Source: Bacillota bacterium (GTDB lineage Bacteria > Bacillota > Clostridia > Christensenellales > Aristaeellaceae). Taken from it: a stretch of 64,000 bases of DNA. The notes beneath the pieces are model-generated. The model searched no databases and was not told the DNA's origin. It saw only the letters and a program-made list of their open reading frames with translations. The position numbers were made by a program, and so were the translations under genes. The stretch covers positions 43,578-107,577 of the forward strand of contig JAEWSC010000051.1 of NCBI GenBank assembly GCA_023398575.1, read 5' to 3'. Below, piece after piece: positions 7,425-15,420 of this stretch; within the stretch, counting starts at the first letter, position 1, and every line of letters starts with the position of its first letter.

Positions 7425-8462
7425 ATGAAGCGCTTTTCCTTGCCTGTTATTTCCGGGTTGTTGGCCGGCTGCATGCTATATTTCCCAGCAGAGTCGGCCC
7501 AAGCCGCCTCCGATGCCTTACGGCTGTGGGTAGCGGCCGTACTGCCAAGCCTCTTCCCCTTTCTTGTGTGCATGCTGTTTGCTGCTGGCAGCCTAGCGGG
7601 AGGACATAGAAAAGGTACAAATCGGCTGCTGGGTATGCCCTCGGGCATGGCCGTCTTTTGGCTGATGGGCCTTATGAGCGGTTCTCCGGGCGGAGCGCGC
7701 CTTATACAGGAGCTTGAGCTTACAAACGACGCAGGCAGAAAAGCAACCCAGCGCTTTGCCCTGTACTCCGGTACCATGAGCCCCATGTTTTTTGTGGGAA
7801 CGCTGGGCGGCTGGCTTCACAGTACACGCCTGGGCTGGCTGATGCTTCTGTGCCACTGGCTTGGTGCGATCGTTGCAGGCCAATTGTCTCGCTTTATCTT
7901 TGCCGCTCCCGAACTGCCAGAAAAAGGTCTGCTTACAAAAAAAAAGCCGCTTTCCTTGGCCCAAGTGATACAAAGCGCCGCCATGGCCATGCTTACCGTA
8001 TGCGGCCTGATGGTATTAGGCAGCGTGACTGCCACTATGGTACAATGCACATTGCCTAATTTGCCTGAAGGCTTGCTAGCGGGGCTGCAAGCCTTTATGG
8101 AAGTGACCGCCGGCTGCTCACGCATCCTTTTGCTATCCATCCCTCCAGCTTTCCCCGCACTACGCCCGGCACTGCTTTGTGCTGCTGCTTCCTTTAGCGG
8201 CCTTTCCATCATCCTGCAAAATTTAGCCTTTTTGCAGGATGCCGGCGTCACTTTCCGCTTTCTTTTGGTTAGCGCGTTTTGCCGGGCCGCAGTATCCTTT
8301 GGGCTCTGTTATCTATTATTTCCTTTGTCAGGTGCACAGGTCGTTGCCACCAGTGCACCGGCTGCAGGCACAAGTCATCTTGTGCCGATTTCACTCGTTG
8401 TTATCTGGTTTCTCTGCTTACTTTTACCAGATGTACTGCACAGAAAGAAATTGTTTTCTTGA
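7425..8462 (+). CDS. YlbJ-like sporulation membrane protein (nucleoside-recognition/Gate domains)
   Basis: The protein has 345 residues and about eight membrane spans. It resembles the sporulation membrane protein YlbJ / SpmA group: a hydrophobic N-terminal span, then WVAAVLPSLFPFLVCM (about 36-50) and the motif MSGSPGGARLIQEL (about 84-97), where YlbJ homologues have MSGYPxGA. In Bacillus subtilis YlbJ is needed for normal spore formation; the molecular activity is unknown. The start at 7425 follows a purine-rich GGTGGTAGAG site; an upstream in-frame start at 7377 has none. The secA promoter overlaps its 3' end. It lies outside any obvious sporulation operon. Confidence 0.75.
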   Translation: MKRFSLPVISGLLAGCMLYFPAESAQAASDALRLWVAAVLPSLFPFLVCMLFAAGSLAGGHRKGTNRLLGMPSGMAVFWLMGLMSGSPGGARLIQELELTNDAGRKATQRFALYSGTMSPMFFVGTLGGWLHSTRLGWLMLLCHWLGAIVAGQLSRFIFAAPELPEKGLLTKKKPLSLAQVIQSAAMAMLTVCGLMVLGSVTATMVQCTLPNLPEGLLAGLQAFMEVTAGCSRILLLSIPPAFPALRPALLCAAASFSGLSIILQNLAFLQDAGVTFRFLLVSAFCRAAVSFGLCYLLFPLSGAQVVATSAPAAGTSHLVPISLVVIWFLCLLLPDVLHRKKLFS

Positions 8463-8488
8463 TTCCCATCTGTTTCCCATGGTATAAT
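8459..8488 (+). promoter_or_regulatory. Sigma-A-type promoter for secA
   Basis: TTGATT (8459-8464), an 18-base spacer and a perfect TATAAT (8483-8488) lie 46 bases before the secA start and overlap the stop codon of the upstream gene. Confidence 0.55.
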
Positions 8489-8533
8489 AGCAGGAAGCAT
8501 GTGCAGGAAAAGCATATGTGCAAGGAGATTAGC

Positions 8534-11227
8534 ATGTGGGAATTTTTTAAGAAAATGCTTGGCGGAAGCAATGAAGCGGCAGTACGCAAGCTTGAAAAAA
8601 CTGTAAATGCCATTGAAGCATTGGAAGAAAGTTATAAAGGACTCACCGACGATCAGCTGCGGGCAAAAACAGCAGAGTTCAAGCAGCGCCTTCAAAACGG
8701 CACCACGTTGGATGAGCTTTTACCAGATGCGTTTGCTACTGTCCGGGAAGCCGCTGTCCGCTCCATCGGCCAGCGCCACTACCGGGTACAGCTTCTGGGC
8801 GGCATTGTACTTCATCAGGGCCGCATTGCTGAGATGAGAACCGGCGAAGGTAAAACGCTGCTTTCCACCTTGCCGGCATACTTAAACGCATTGACCGGCA
8901 AGGGTGTGCATATCGTGACGGTGAACGATTACCTAGCCAAACGCGACAGCGAGTGGATGGGCAAAATTTACCGCTTTCTTGGCCTGTCTGTCGGCCTGAT
9001 TGTGCATGACCTTACCAATGACCAGCGCCGGACAGCTTATGCCTGCGATATTACCTACGGTACCAACAATGAACTGGGCTTTGACTATCTGCGCGATAAC
9101 ATGGTCATCTTTCAAAAAGATATGGTACAGCGCGGCCATCACTTCGCCATCGTCGACGAGGTTGACTCTATACTGATTGACGAAGCCCGTACGCCGCTGA
9201 TCATATCCGGCCAGGGGGAGCAATCCACCGACATGTACGAAAAGGCCGACCGCTTTGTGATACGGCTGCGCAATGAGACTGACTACACCATTGATGAAAA
9301 GCAAAAGGCCGTCATCCTGACAGAAGAAGGCACCCGCAAGGCAGAAAATGCCTTTTCTGTGGACAACCTATCCGATATTGAAAATACCACGCTGAACCAC
9401 CACATCCTCCAAGCCCTAAAAGCCCATGCCATGATGAAGCGGGATGTGGACTATGTAGTGCAAAACGGCGAGGTCGTCATCGTCGATGAGTTCACCGGCC
9501 GCCTGATGGTAGGCCGCCGCTATTCCGACGGGCTTCACCAGGCCATTGAGGCCAAGGAGCATGTGAAGGTCGAACGGGAGAGCAAAACACTGGCTACTAT
9601 CACCTTCCAAAACTATTTCCGCATGTATAAAAAGCTTTCCGGCATGACCGGTACGGCCAAAACGGAAGAGGGCGAATTCCAAGGCATTTACAGCCTGGAC
9701 GTTGTTCAAATCCCAACAAACAAAGCCATGATCCGCAAGGATTTGAACGACCTGGTTTACAAGACCAAGCAGGGTAAGTTCAAGGCTGTACTGCAGGAAA
9801 TCATTGAAAAAAACAAAACCGGCCAGCCGGTTCTGGTAGGTACCGTCTCCGTGGAAACCAGCGAAATGCTCAGCCACATGCTGGAGATGCGTGGTGTGCA
9901 GCACGAGGTATTGAATGCCAAGCACCATCAAAAGGAAGCTGAAATCGTTGCCCAAGCTGGCCACTTTGCTGCCGTCACCATCGCTACCAACATGGCCGGC
10001 CGCGGTACCGACATACTTCTGGGCGGCAACCCCGATTATCTGGCCCGGCGGCAGATGCGCCAGGAAGAGTTCCTTCCCGAGCTGATTGAAGAAGCAACTG
10101 GCCACAATGAAAACGTTCCGCAGGAAGTGCTGGATGCCAGAGCCCGGTACAATGAGCTGCTGACAAACTACAAAAAGACGACCGATGTGGAGCATGAGCG
10201 GGTTGTGGCCGTCGGCGGCCTGCATATCATCGGCACAGAGCGCCACGAAAGCCGCCGCATCGATAACCAGCTTCGCGGCCGCGCCGGACGCCAGGGCGAT
10301 CCCGGTTCTACCCAGTTCTTCATCTCCCTGGAAGACGATGTCATGCGCTTGTTCGGCTCCGAGCGTATCGCCCCTCTGGTGGAGCGGCTGGGCATGAACG
10401 ATGAGCAGCCCATGGAAGCCGGGCTTTTGACCAAGCAAATCGAAAGTGCGCAAAAGCGTATTGAAGGCCGCAACTTTGACATCCGCAAACACGTATTGCA
10501 GTTCGACGATGTTATGAACAAGCAGCGTGAAATCATCTACGGCCAGCGCCGTCAGGTGCTGGAAGGCGCCAACATGCAGGATTATGTGCAGAAGCTGGTT
10601 AAGGATTTGATTCATTCTGTAACAGCCCGCCACTGCGCCGGCGAAATCACCGATGATTGGGACCTTGCAAGCGTTGCTGAATACCTGGAAAAGCTATGCA
10701 TTAAAAAAGGCGTGATTGAGGCTCATCGTAAGGAAATTGAAGATTGGGACCTCCCGCAGTTCGACGCCTTTTTGGAAAAGCAGGCCGAGGAGTTCTATGT
10801 GGAGCGGGAAACTGCCCTCGTGGAAATGGGCATCGACATGCGTGAATTTGAACGCGTGGTGCTCCTATCCGCTGTAGATGCCCGCTGGATGGATCACATT
10901 GATGCCATGGATCATCTGCGTGATGGCATTGGACTTCGGGCTTACGGCCAAAGGGACCCGGTAGCCGAGTATAAGCTGGAAAGCTTTGAAATGTTTGATG
11001 AAATGGTCCGCCTCATTCGGGAAGATACTGTAACCAGGCTCTATCAAGCCAGGGTTCAAAAGGCACCGGAACGTCACGCGGTAGCAACGCCCACACAGGC
11101 GACCGGGTCAGACAGCAACTCTTTACAGCAGCGGACCATGCCTGATGGCAGCAAAATCAGCCGCAATTCCCTCTGCCCTTGCGGCAGCGGCAAAAAATAC
11201 AAGCACTGCCATGGCAAAGATGAGTAA
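8534..11227 (+). CDS. secA: Preprotein translocase ATPase SecA
   Basis: SecA is the ATP-driven motor that pushes unfolded preproteins through SecYEG at the membrane. The protein has 897 residues. It shows Walker A MRTGEGKT (101-108), the DEAD-type box IVDEVDSILIDEARTP, helicase motifs SGMTGTAKTE and NMAGRGTDI, HIIGTERHESRRIDNQLRGR, and a C-terminal zinc tail with SLCPCGSGKKYKHCHG, which binds SecB or lipids in other bacteria. The start at 8534 has AAGGAG seven bases upstream and gives the classic N-terminus; a much longer in-frame extension overlaps the preceding gene and is rejected. Downstream lies dispersed repeat family B and then prfB, the usual secA neighbour. Confidence 0.98.
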   Translation: MWEFFKKMLGGSNEAAVRKLEKTVNAIEALEESYKGLTDDQLRAKTAEFKQRLQNGTTLDELLPDAFATVREAAVRSIGQRHYRVQLLGGIVLHQGRIAEMRTGEGKTLLSTLPAYLNALTGKGVHIVTVNDYLAKRDSEWMGKIYRFLGLSVGLIVHDLTNDQRRTAYACDITYGTNNELGFDYLRDNMVIFQKDMVQRGHHFAIVDEVDSILIDEARTPLIISGQGEQSTDMYEKADRFVIRLRNETDYTIDEKQKAVILTEEGTRKAENAFSVDNLSDIENTTLNHHILQALKAHAMMKRDVDYVVQNGEVVIVDEFTGRLMVGRRYSDGLHQAIEAKEHVKVERESKTLATITFQNYFRMYKKLSGMTGTAKTEEGEFQGIYSLDVVQIPTNKAMIRKDLNDLVYKTKQGKFKAVLQEIIEKNKTGQPVLVGTVSVETSEMLSHMLEMRGVQHEVLNAKHHQKEAEIVAQAGHFAAVTIATNMAGRGTDILLGGNPDYLARRQMRQEEFLPELIEEATGHNENVPQEVLDARARYNELLTNYKKTTDVEHERVVAVGGLHIIGTERHESRRIDNQLRGRAGRQGDPGSTQFFISLEDDVMRLFGSERIAPLVERLGMNDEQPMEAGLLTKQIESAQKRIEGRNFDIRKHVLQFDDVMNKQREIIYGQRRQVLEGANMQDYVQKLVKDLIHSVTARHCAGEITDDWDLASVAEYLEKLCIKKGVIEAHRKEIEDWDLPQFDAFLEKQAEEFYVERETALVEMGIDMREFERVVLLSAVDARWMDHIDAMDHLRDGIGLRAYGQRDPVAEYKLESFEMFDEMVRLIREDTVTRLYQARVQKAPERHAVATPTQATGSDSNSLQQRTMPDGSKISRNSLCPCGSGKKYKHCHGKDE

Positions 11228-11256
11228 CAAGTTTTTCTGGCTTCTGAACTATTTTT

Positions 11257-11446
11257 CAGGGATGGGAAGGGGTGAAACCCCTTCCGTGAAATCGTCGTCC
11301 GGCTGTGCCGGGCGCGCGGGGCTTGCGAAGCAAGCATTCTTCACGCTTTTTCCCGCCCGCGGGCCAAAGTGAGGGGGATAGCAACTCTGAAGCTGGCCCG
11401 TAGGGAAAATTACAAAGTCAAAAAAATGACAACGTCATTTTTTTGA
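11257..11446 (+). repeat. Dispersed intergenic repeat family B, copy 1, with terminal hairpin
   Basis: This copy lies between secA and prfB. It begins CAGGGATGGGAAGGGGTGAA with the hairpin GAAGGGGTGAAACCCCTTC (11265-11283), continues with TCCGGCTGTGCCGGGCGCGC and GGGGCTTGCGAAGCAAG, and ends AGGGAAAAT before a perfect 13-bp inverted repeat (TCAAAAAAATGAC 11418-11430, GTCATTTTTTTGA 11434-11446). That last hairpin is probably the secA terminator. Similar blocks in the same order occur at 29291-29418 and 52662-52866. Confidence 0.75.
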
Positions 11447-11465
11447 ATATAAAGGATGTGATGGC

Positions 11466-12564
11466 ATGATTGAGTTGGATCAATTCCGGCAGGACCTGAT
11501 TCGGATCCGTGAAAGCATTATGCAGGCAGGTGATGCACTTTAACATCGCTCGCATGAAGGAAGAAGTCAGCGAGTTAGAGGAAGAAATGAACGCCCCGGA
11601 ATTCTGGAACAACCTGGAGCGGTCTACCAAGGTGAATCAGCGCTTAAGTGCGCTTCGGGGCAAGCTTGCCCATTACAACAAACTGTGCGACCAGGCCGAT
11701 GACATTGAAGTAATGATGGAGCTGGCCGAGGAAGGCGATGACGAAGACCTGGTGCAGGAAGCCGGCCAATCGCTGGAATCGCTTCGCAAGGACGCCGATG
11801 CTCTGGAACTGGAAACGCTGATGCGGGGCGAATATGACGATAATAACGCCATTTTGTCCCTGCACGCCGGTGCAGGTGGCACCGAAGCCCAGGACTGGAC
11901 GCAGATGCTCTACCGCATGTACACCCGCTACTGTGAAATCATGGGCTTTAAAGTAAAGGTGTTGGACCTGTTGGACGGTGACGAAGCCGGCGTCAAAAGC
12001 GTCACCTTTGAGGTAGAAGGAGAAAACGCCTATGGGTTTTTACGTGGTGAAAAGGGCGTGCACAGGCTTGTACGCATCAGCCCCTTCGACTCCAACGCCA
12101 GGCGTCACACCTCCTTCTCCTCTTTGGATGTGGCCCCGCTGCTGGAGGATGACGCCGCATTTGTAATCAATATGGAAGAAGTGAGAATTGATACATACCG
12201 CGCCAGCGGCGCCGGCGGCCAGCATGTTAACCGCACCGACTCCGCTGTGCGTATGACCCATATTCCCACCAATACCGTCGTGCAGTGCCAGAATGAGCGC
12301 AGCCAGGTACAAAACAAGGAAATGTGCCTGAAAATGCTCAGAAGTAAACTGCTGGAACTGCGGGAGCGGGAAAAGGAAGAGAAGATGGCGGATATCAAGG
12401 GTGAAATGAAAAAGATCGAATGGGGCAGTCAAATCCGCAGCTACGTCTTCCAGCCCTATACCATGGTCAAGGACCACCGCACCGGCTTTGAATCCGGCAA
12501 CGTGGATGATGTCATGAACGGTAACCTTTCCGGCTTTGTTACCGCGTATTTGAAAATGCAATGA
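11466..12564 (+). CDS. prfB: Peptide chain release factor 2, expressed by programmed +1 frameshift
   Basis: RF2 recognises UGA and UAA in the ribosome and triggers release of the finished protein. The first 25 codons (MIELDQFRQDLIRIRESIMQ...) end at an in-frame TAA (11541-11543). A +1 shift on CTT TAA C continues as NIARMKEEVSELEEEM, so the coding sequence is 11466-11540 joined to 11542-12564, 365 residues in all, the normal length. The anticodon-like SPF tripeptide (RISPFDS) and the catalytic GGQ (SGAGGQHVNRTDSAV) are present. AAAGGA lies ten bases before the ATG. The shift lets RF2 control its own level. It sits directly after secA, as in most Firmicutes. Confidence 0.95.
11528..11544 (+). 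promoter_or_regulatory. Programmed +1 frameshift site of prfB
   Basis: The slippery codon CTT (11538-11540) is followed by the stop TAA (11541-11543) and C. Shine-Dalgarno-like AGGTGAT (11528-11534) lies just upstream and could stimulate slippage. Known prfB sites nearly always have TGA as the stop, so TAA here is unusual. The spacing of the stimulatory element is also a few bases longer than in Escherichia coli. Confidence 0.85.
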
Positions 12565-12593
12565 GACTGCTTCAGCCGGTTCAAAAGCACGCA

Positions 12594-12706
12594 AGGCTCC
12601 GAAACCCCAACCCCGCCTGCGGCGGATGAGGGCGGGGTGGATGAGACTGGCGAAACGAGCAGCGCGAGTAGGAGTGAAGCGGTGCGACGATTGAGCTGGA
12701 TGGAAA
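12594..12706 (+). repeat. Dispersed intergenic repeat family A, copy 2
   Basis: This copy starts GGCTCCGAAACCCCAACCCC and contains CCGCCTGCGGCGGATGA (a stem-loop), ACTGGCGAAACGAGC and GTGCGACGATTGAGCTGGATG. The order and spacing match the copies at 487-618 (minus strand) and 17470-17575. It fills much of the 340-base gap between prfB and the next gene. It reads open over some 40 codons in one frame but has no convincing start. Confidence 0.65.
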
Positions 12707-12780
12707 TGGAACCGAGCAGGCAAAAACGGGAGCTTATCGATAATAAGTGACCGGAATTGCCTGCGATGGCGACGATGCAA

Positions 12781-12811
12781 GCAAAATGCCATCACCTAGA
12801 TGGCATTTTGC
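12781..12811. terminator. Perfect 13-bp hairpin after prfB
   Basis: GCAAAATGCCATC (12781-12793) and GATGGCATTTTGC (12799-12811) form a perfect stem with a five-base loop. The outer arms are A- and T-rich, so it could work as a terminator in both directions. Its build resembles the hairpins that end the family B repeats. Confidence 0.55.
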
Positions 12812-12839
12812 GATTGCGGCGCTCTTCAGCCGGCTGGTC

Positions 12840-12871
12840 AGGGGGGATTTTTTTAGAAAAAAAGCTCCCCT
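12840..12871. terminator. Second hairpin in the prfB downstream gap
   Basis: AGGGGGGATTTTTTT and AAAAAAAGCTCCCCT form an imperfect stem around a three-base loop, with internal T and A runs. It lies about 30 bases before the start of the next gene. It is a plausible bidirectional terminator or attenuator. Confidence 0.45.
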
Positions 12872-12904
12872 GGATCCCTTCAAAAACCTATTAAGGTAAT
12901 AACT

Positions 12905-13594
12905 ATGAAGAAAACTTTGCAGAGCTTAGGATGTATTGCATTTGCGCTGGTTCTTCTCCTCGGCCTCTTATGCGGAGCAATTCTCTCTGCCGGCGGCAGT
13001 TCACAGTTTATGAATACTCTATTCCTGCGCCATGCAACACCAGGAATCACTGGTGTGGATACAGCAGAGTATTCAGGCTTGGCGGAGAAGATCACAACGT
13101 ACCTTACAGGCAAAGAAGATACATTCCAGACCACGTTGTCGGTTCATGGGCAAATGCGGGAAGCCTTTTCAGAAAAGGAACTTACCCATATGCAGGATGT
13201 CAAGGACCTCTTTGCCCTGTGCAAAACACTCTTAATGGTGAGCATTGCCTATCTCCTGCTCTGGACAGCGCTTTTGTTTGCAGATCGTAAAAATCTGCCG
13301 TACATTACCGCACGGATGTACTTGATTACCGGTGCATGTGTCGCTGCAATAGGACTGAGCCTGGCAATCTGGGCAGCCATTGACTTTCACACCCTGTTTA
13401 CGCTCTTTCACAAGGTGTTCTTTACAAACAACCTTTGGCAGTTAAATCCTAAGCAAGACCTGCTTTTGCAATTGATGCCTACCGGCTTTTTTGTGGATTA
13501 CGCCGCCCGAATTGGGCTTGTATGGCTTTGCGGCGGGATAATTTTCGCGATGATCGCACTATTGTACCTGAGGAAAAGGAAGCAGCGCACATGA
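12905..13594 (+). CDS. TIGR01906/DUF1461-type integral membrane protein
   Basis: This 229-residue protein has four membrane spans (about 8-28, 108-128, 138-160 and 200-222) and a large outside loop between the first two. The family pattern includes HMQDVKDLF in the loop, then FHTLFTLFHKVFFTNNLWQLNP and a C-terminal basic tail (RKRKQRT). The function of the family is unknown. In Clostridia and lactobacilli these proteins usually stand alone or near housekeeping genes. The ATG lies after TTAAGGTAAT, a moderate ribosome site. The stop overlaps the start of tsaD by four bases (ATGA), so the two are translationally coupled. Confidence 0.8.
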   Translation: MKKTLQSLGCIAFALVLLLGLLCGAILSAGGSSQFMNTLFLRHATPGITGVDTAEYSGLAEKITTYLTGKEDTFQTTLSVHGQMREAFSEKELTHMQDVKDLFALCKTLLMVSIAYLLLWTALLFADRKNLPYITARMYLITGACVAAIGLSLAIWAAIDFHTLFTLFHKVFFTNNLWQLNPKQDLLLQLMPTGFFVDYAARIGLVWLCGGIIFAMIALLYLRKRKQRT

Positions 13595-14649
13595 CCTATA
13601 GCACGCAAAGCCGCGAGACGGCAGACAGTTTGAAAAACAAAGAATTGGTGCGCGTGCTCGCGCTTGAAACCTCCTGCGATGAGACCGCAGCCGCCATTGT
13701 GGAAAACGGCCGTACCATCATCAGCAATGTGGTTTTTTCGCAGATCGATCTCCATGCTTTATACGGTGGCGTGGTGCCCGAAATCGCCAGCCGTGCCCAT
13801 GTGGAAGCCTGTAACAGGGTGATTGATGAATCGCTATCACAAGCTGGGCTTTCGTTTGAACAAATCGATGCCCTGGCGGTAACTCATGGGCCTGGGCTGG
13901 TTGGCGCGCTTTTAACAGGCGTCAGCTGTATGAAGGGCCTGGCTTATGCCTTGAACCTGCCGCTGATCCCCACTAACCATATCGAGGGCCACGTCAGCGC
14001 CAACTATCTTTCCCATCCCGATTTGAAGCCGCCCTTTTTATGCCTTGTTGTCAGCGGCGGTCACAGTCATTTGATTGAAGTGCAGGATTATGGCGTTTAT
14101 CGTCTGCTGGGCCAGACCCAGGACGATGCGGCCGGAGAAGCCTTTGATAAGGCTGCCCGGATACTGGATCTACCCTACCCTGGCGGCCCAAGGTTGGATG
14201 CCCTGGCGGAGGAAGGTGATCCAACCGCATTCCACCTGCCCAAGCCCAAGCCGGAGGGACGATATGACTATAGCTTTTCCGGCCTTAAAACCGCATTCAT
14301 CAACACAGCTCACAAGCTGACACAACAGGGCCTGGCGCTTCCCAAAGCGGACATGGCTGCCGCCTTCCGCATGGCGGTGGTATCCTCTTTATGTGAAAAG
14401 GCAATGCTGGCTGCCAAAGAAACAAAAGCGCCAGCCCTGGCACTGGCCGGCGGCGTTTCCGCCAACAGCCTGCTCCGGCGTATGATGCAGGAACAGTGCA
14501 ATACGGCTGGTATTCCACTATACATGCCCAAGTTATCCCTTTGCACAGATAACGCAGCCATGATCGCCAGTGCTGCCTATTACCGGCTGTTGCGCGGAGA
14601 AATCGGTGAATTGACGCTGAATGCCCAACCTGCTTTACGGTTGGTTTGA
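13591..14649 (+). CDS. tsaD: tRNA N6-adenosine threonylcarbamoyltransferase TsaD
   Basis: TsaD, with TsaB and TsaE, transfers the threonylcarbamoyl group from its adenylate onto A37 of tRNAs reading ANN codons, in the cytoplasm. The 352-residue protein starts a little further upstream than many (extra STQSRETADSLKNKE) before the family N-terminus VLALETSCDETAAAIV. The metal-binding HIEGH, VSGGHSHL, the nucleotide-binding DDAAGEAFDKAARIL and GGVSANSLLR are present. The start overlaps the stop of the preceding membrane-protein gene (ATGA). A terminator follows. The tsaB and tsaE partners are not in this window. Confidence 0.97.
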   Translation: MTYSTQSRETADSLKNKELVRVLALETSCDETAAAIVENGRTIISNVVFSQIDLHALYGGVVPEIASRAHVEACNRVIDESLSQAGLSFEQIDALAVTHGPGLVGALLTGVSCMKGLAYALNLPLIPTNHIEGHVSANYLSHPDLKPPFLCLVVSGGHSHLIEVQDYGVYRLLGQTQDDAAGEAFDKAARILDLPYPGGPRLDALAEEGDPTAFHLPKPKPEGRYDYSFSGLKTAFINTAHKLTQQGLALPKADMAAAFRMAVVSSLCEKAMLAAKETKAPALALAGGVSANSLLRRMMQEQCNTAGIPLYMPKLSLCTDNAAMIASAAYYRLLRGEIGELTLNAQPALRLV

Positions 14650-14666
14650 ATGATTAGCATCTCCTT

Positions 14667-14689
14667 ACCGCCTAAATGGCGGTTTTTTA
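14667..14689 (+). terminator. Rho-independent terminator of tsaD
   Basis: The stem ACCGCC / GGCGGT (14667-14672, 14678-14683) is followed directly by TTTTTT. It lies 17 bp after the tsaD stop codon. Confidence 0.8.
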
Positions 14690-14711
14690 ATAGAAGATTT
14701 GTAAAGCTCGC

Positions 14712-14762
14712 TTGACATTTTTCTTCGTAGGCTCTATACTGAGTACGTAAAGCATACTTTAC
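14712..14762 (+). promoter_or_regulatory. Consensus promoter with palindromic operator for the Xre regulator
   Basis: A perfect TTGACA (14712-14717), a 17-base spacer and TATACT (14735-14740) form a strong sigma-A promoter. Just downstream is the inverted repeat GTAAAG (14747-14752) / CTTTAC (14757-14762), placed where a repressor would block transcription. The regulator encoded next is the obvious candidate to bind it. Confidence 0.75.
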
Positions 14763-14784
14763 ATTTTTGAGGTGGAGTCATGCC

Positions 14785-14988
14785 ATGAAAAACAGACTGG
14801 AAGAACTCAGAAAGCAGCGAGGCATCGGCCAGGAGGCCCTGGCGGATACCCTCCAAGTATCCAGACAGACCATCAGTTCCCTGGAGAATGGGCGCTACAA
14901 TCCATCCATCTTGCTGGCAATGAAGATTGCCAGGTACTTTGGGCTGCCGGTAGAAGAAGTCTTTTTGTATGAGAAGGAGAAGCAATGA
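14785..14988 (+). CDS. Xre-family helix-turn-helix regulator
   Basis: The protein has 67 residues and is essentially one HTH_3 domain: LEELRKQRGIGQEALADTLQ with recognition helix VSRQTISSLENGRYNPS. This short type (YozG-like) is a DNA-binding repressor without a sensor domain. GAGGTGGAG lies upstream of the chosen ATG. The stop overlaps the start of a small membrane-protein gene (ATGA), and such regulator/membrane pairs are common in Firmicutes. Autoregulation through the GTAAAG/CTTTAC palindrome in its own promoter is inferred from position only. Confidence 0.9.
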   Translation: MKNRLEELRKQRGIGQEALADTLQVSRQTISSLENGRYNPSILLAMKIARYFGLPVEEVFLYEKEKQ

Positions 14989-15407
14989 AGGGGAAACGTT
15001 TTCTGTTAATGGTCCTTGCCCTGTTTGGTATGACGCTAATACTGGCGGGGATTTTTGTATTCCCCGGAGAAGAACAAAAAAAGGCCGCAGGTTTATGCTA
15101 CGGCTTTGGATCAGCTGCATTCGGGCTGGGGCTGGCCTGGTTTGCGGGCACGTTTGTTTCTTCACTCCAAAATGAGCAGGTGAAACGCCGCAAAGCCATT
15201 GCTATGACAGATGAAAGGAACATCGCGATTCAAGACAAGACAGGCGCGATGATAGAAAAGCTCACCACGTATGGTCTGATCGTATGGATTTTTACTGCGT
15301 GCATACTCTTTACGGACATCAGCCATGTACTGCCACCTATCATTCTGCTGGTTTTGCGTTTCTTGCTGATGGTTTATTATACCAACCGATTCATGAAAGA
15401 AATGTAA
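14985..15407 (+). CDS. Small membrane protein paired with an Xre regulator (DUF2178-like)
   Basis: This 140-residue protein has four membrane spans, at about 6-26, 34-56, 95-113 and 118-134. Between spans two and three is a charged cytoplasmic stretch with TDERNIAIQDKTGAM. This is like the DERxxxIxxKA segment of DUF2178-type proteins, which are typically encoded next to YozG-like Xre regulators, as here. The function is unknown. Translation is coupled to the regulator by a four-base overlap. It converges with the AEC transporter gene across only 13 bp, with no clear terminator between them. Confidence 0.65.
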   Translation: MKGKRFLLMVLALFGMTLILAGIFVFPGEEQKKAAGLCYGFGSAAFGLGLAWFAGTFVSSLQNEQVKRRKAIAMTDERNIAIQDKTGAMIEKLTTYGLIVWIFTACILFTDISHVLPPIILLVLRFLLMVYYTNRFMKEM

Positions 15408-15420
15408 CGCCTGCTAATCA

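Noticed and set aside
11466..12564. prfB as a broken gene
   Set aside because: The stop at 11541 lies at the conserved frameshift position CTT-stop-C and the remainder is a full, intact RF2, so this is programmed frameshifting.
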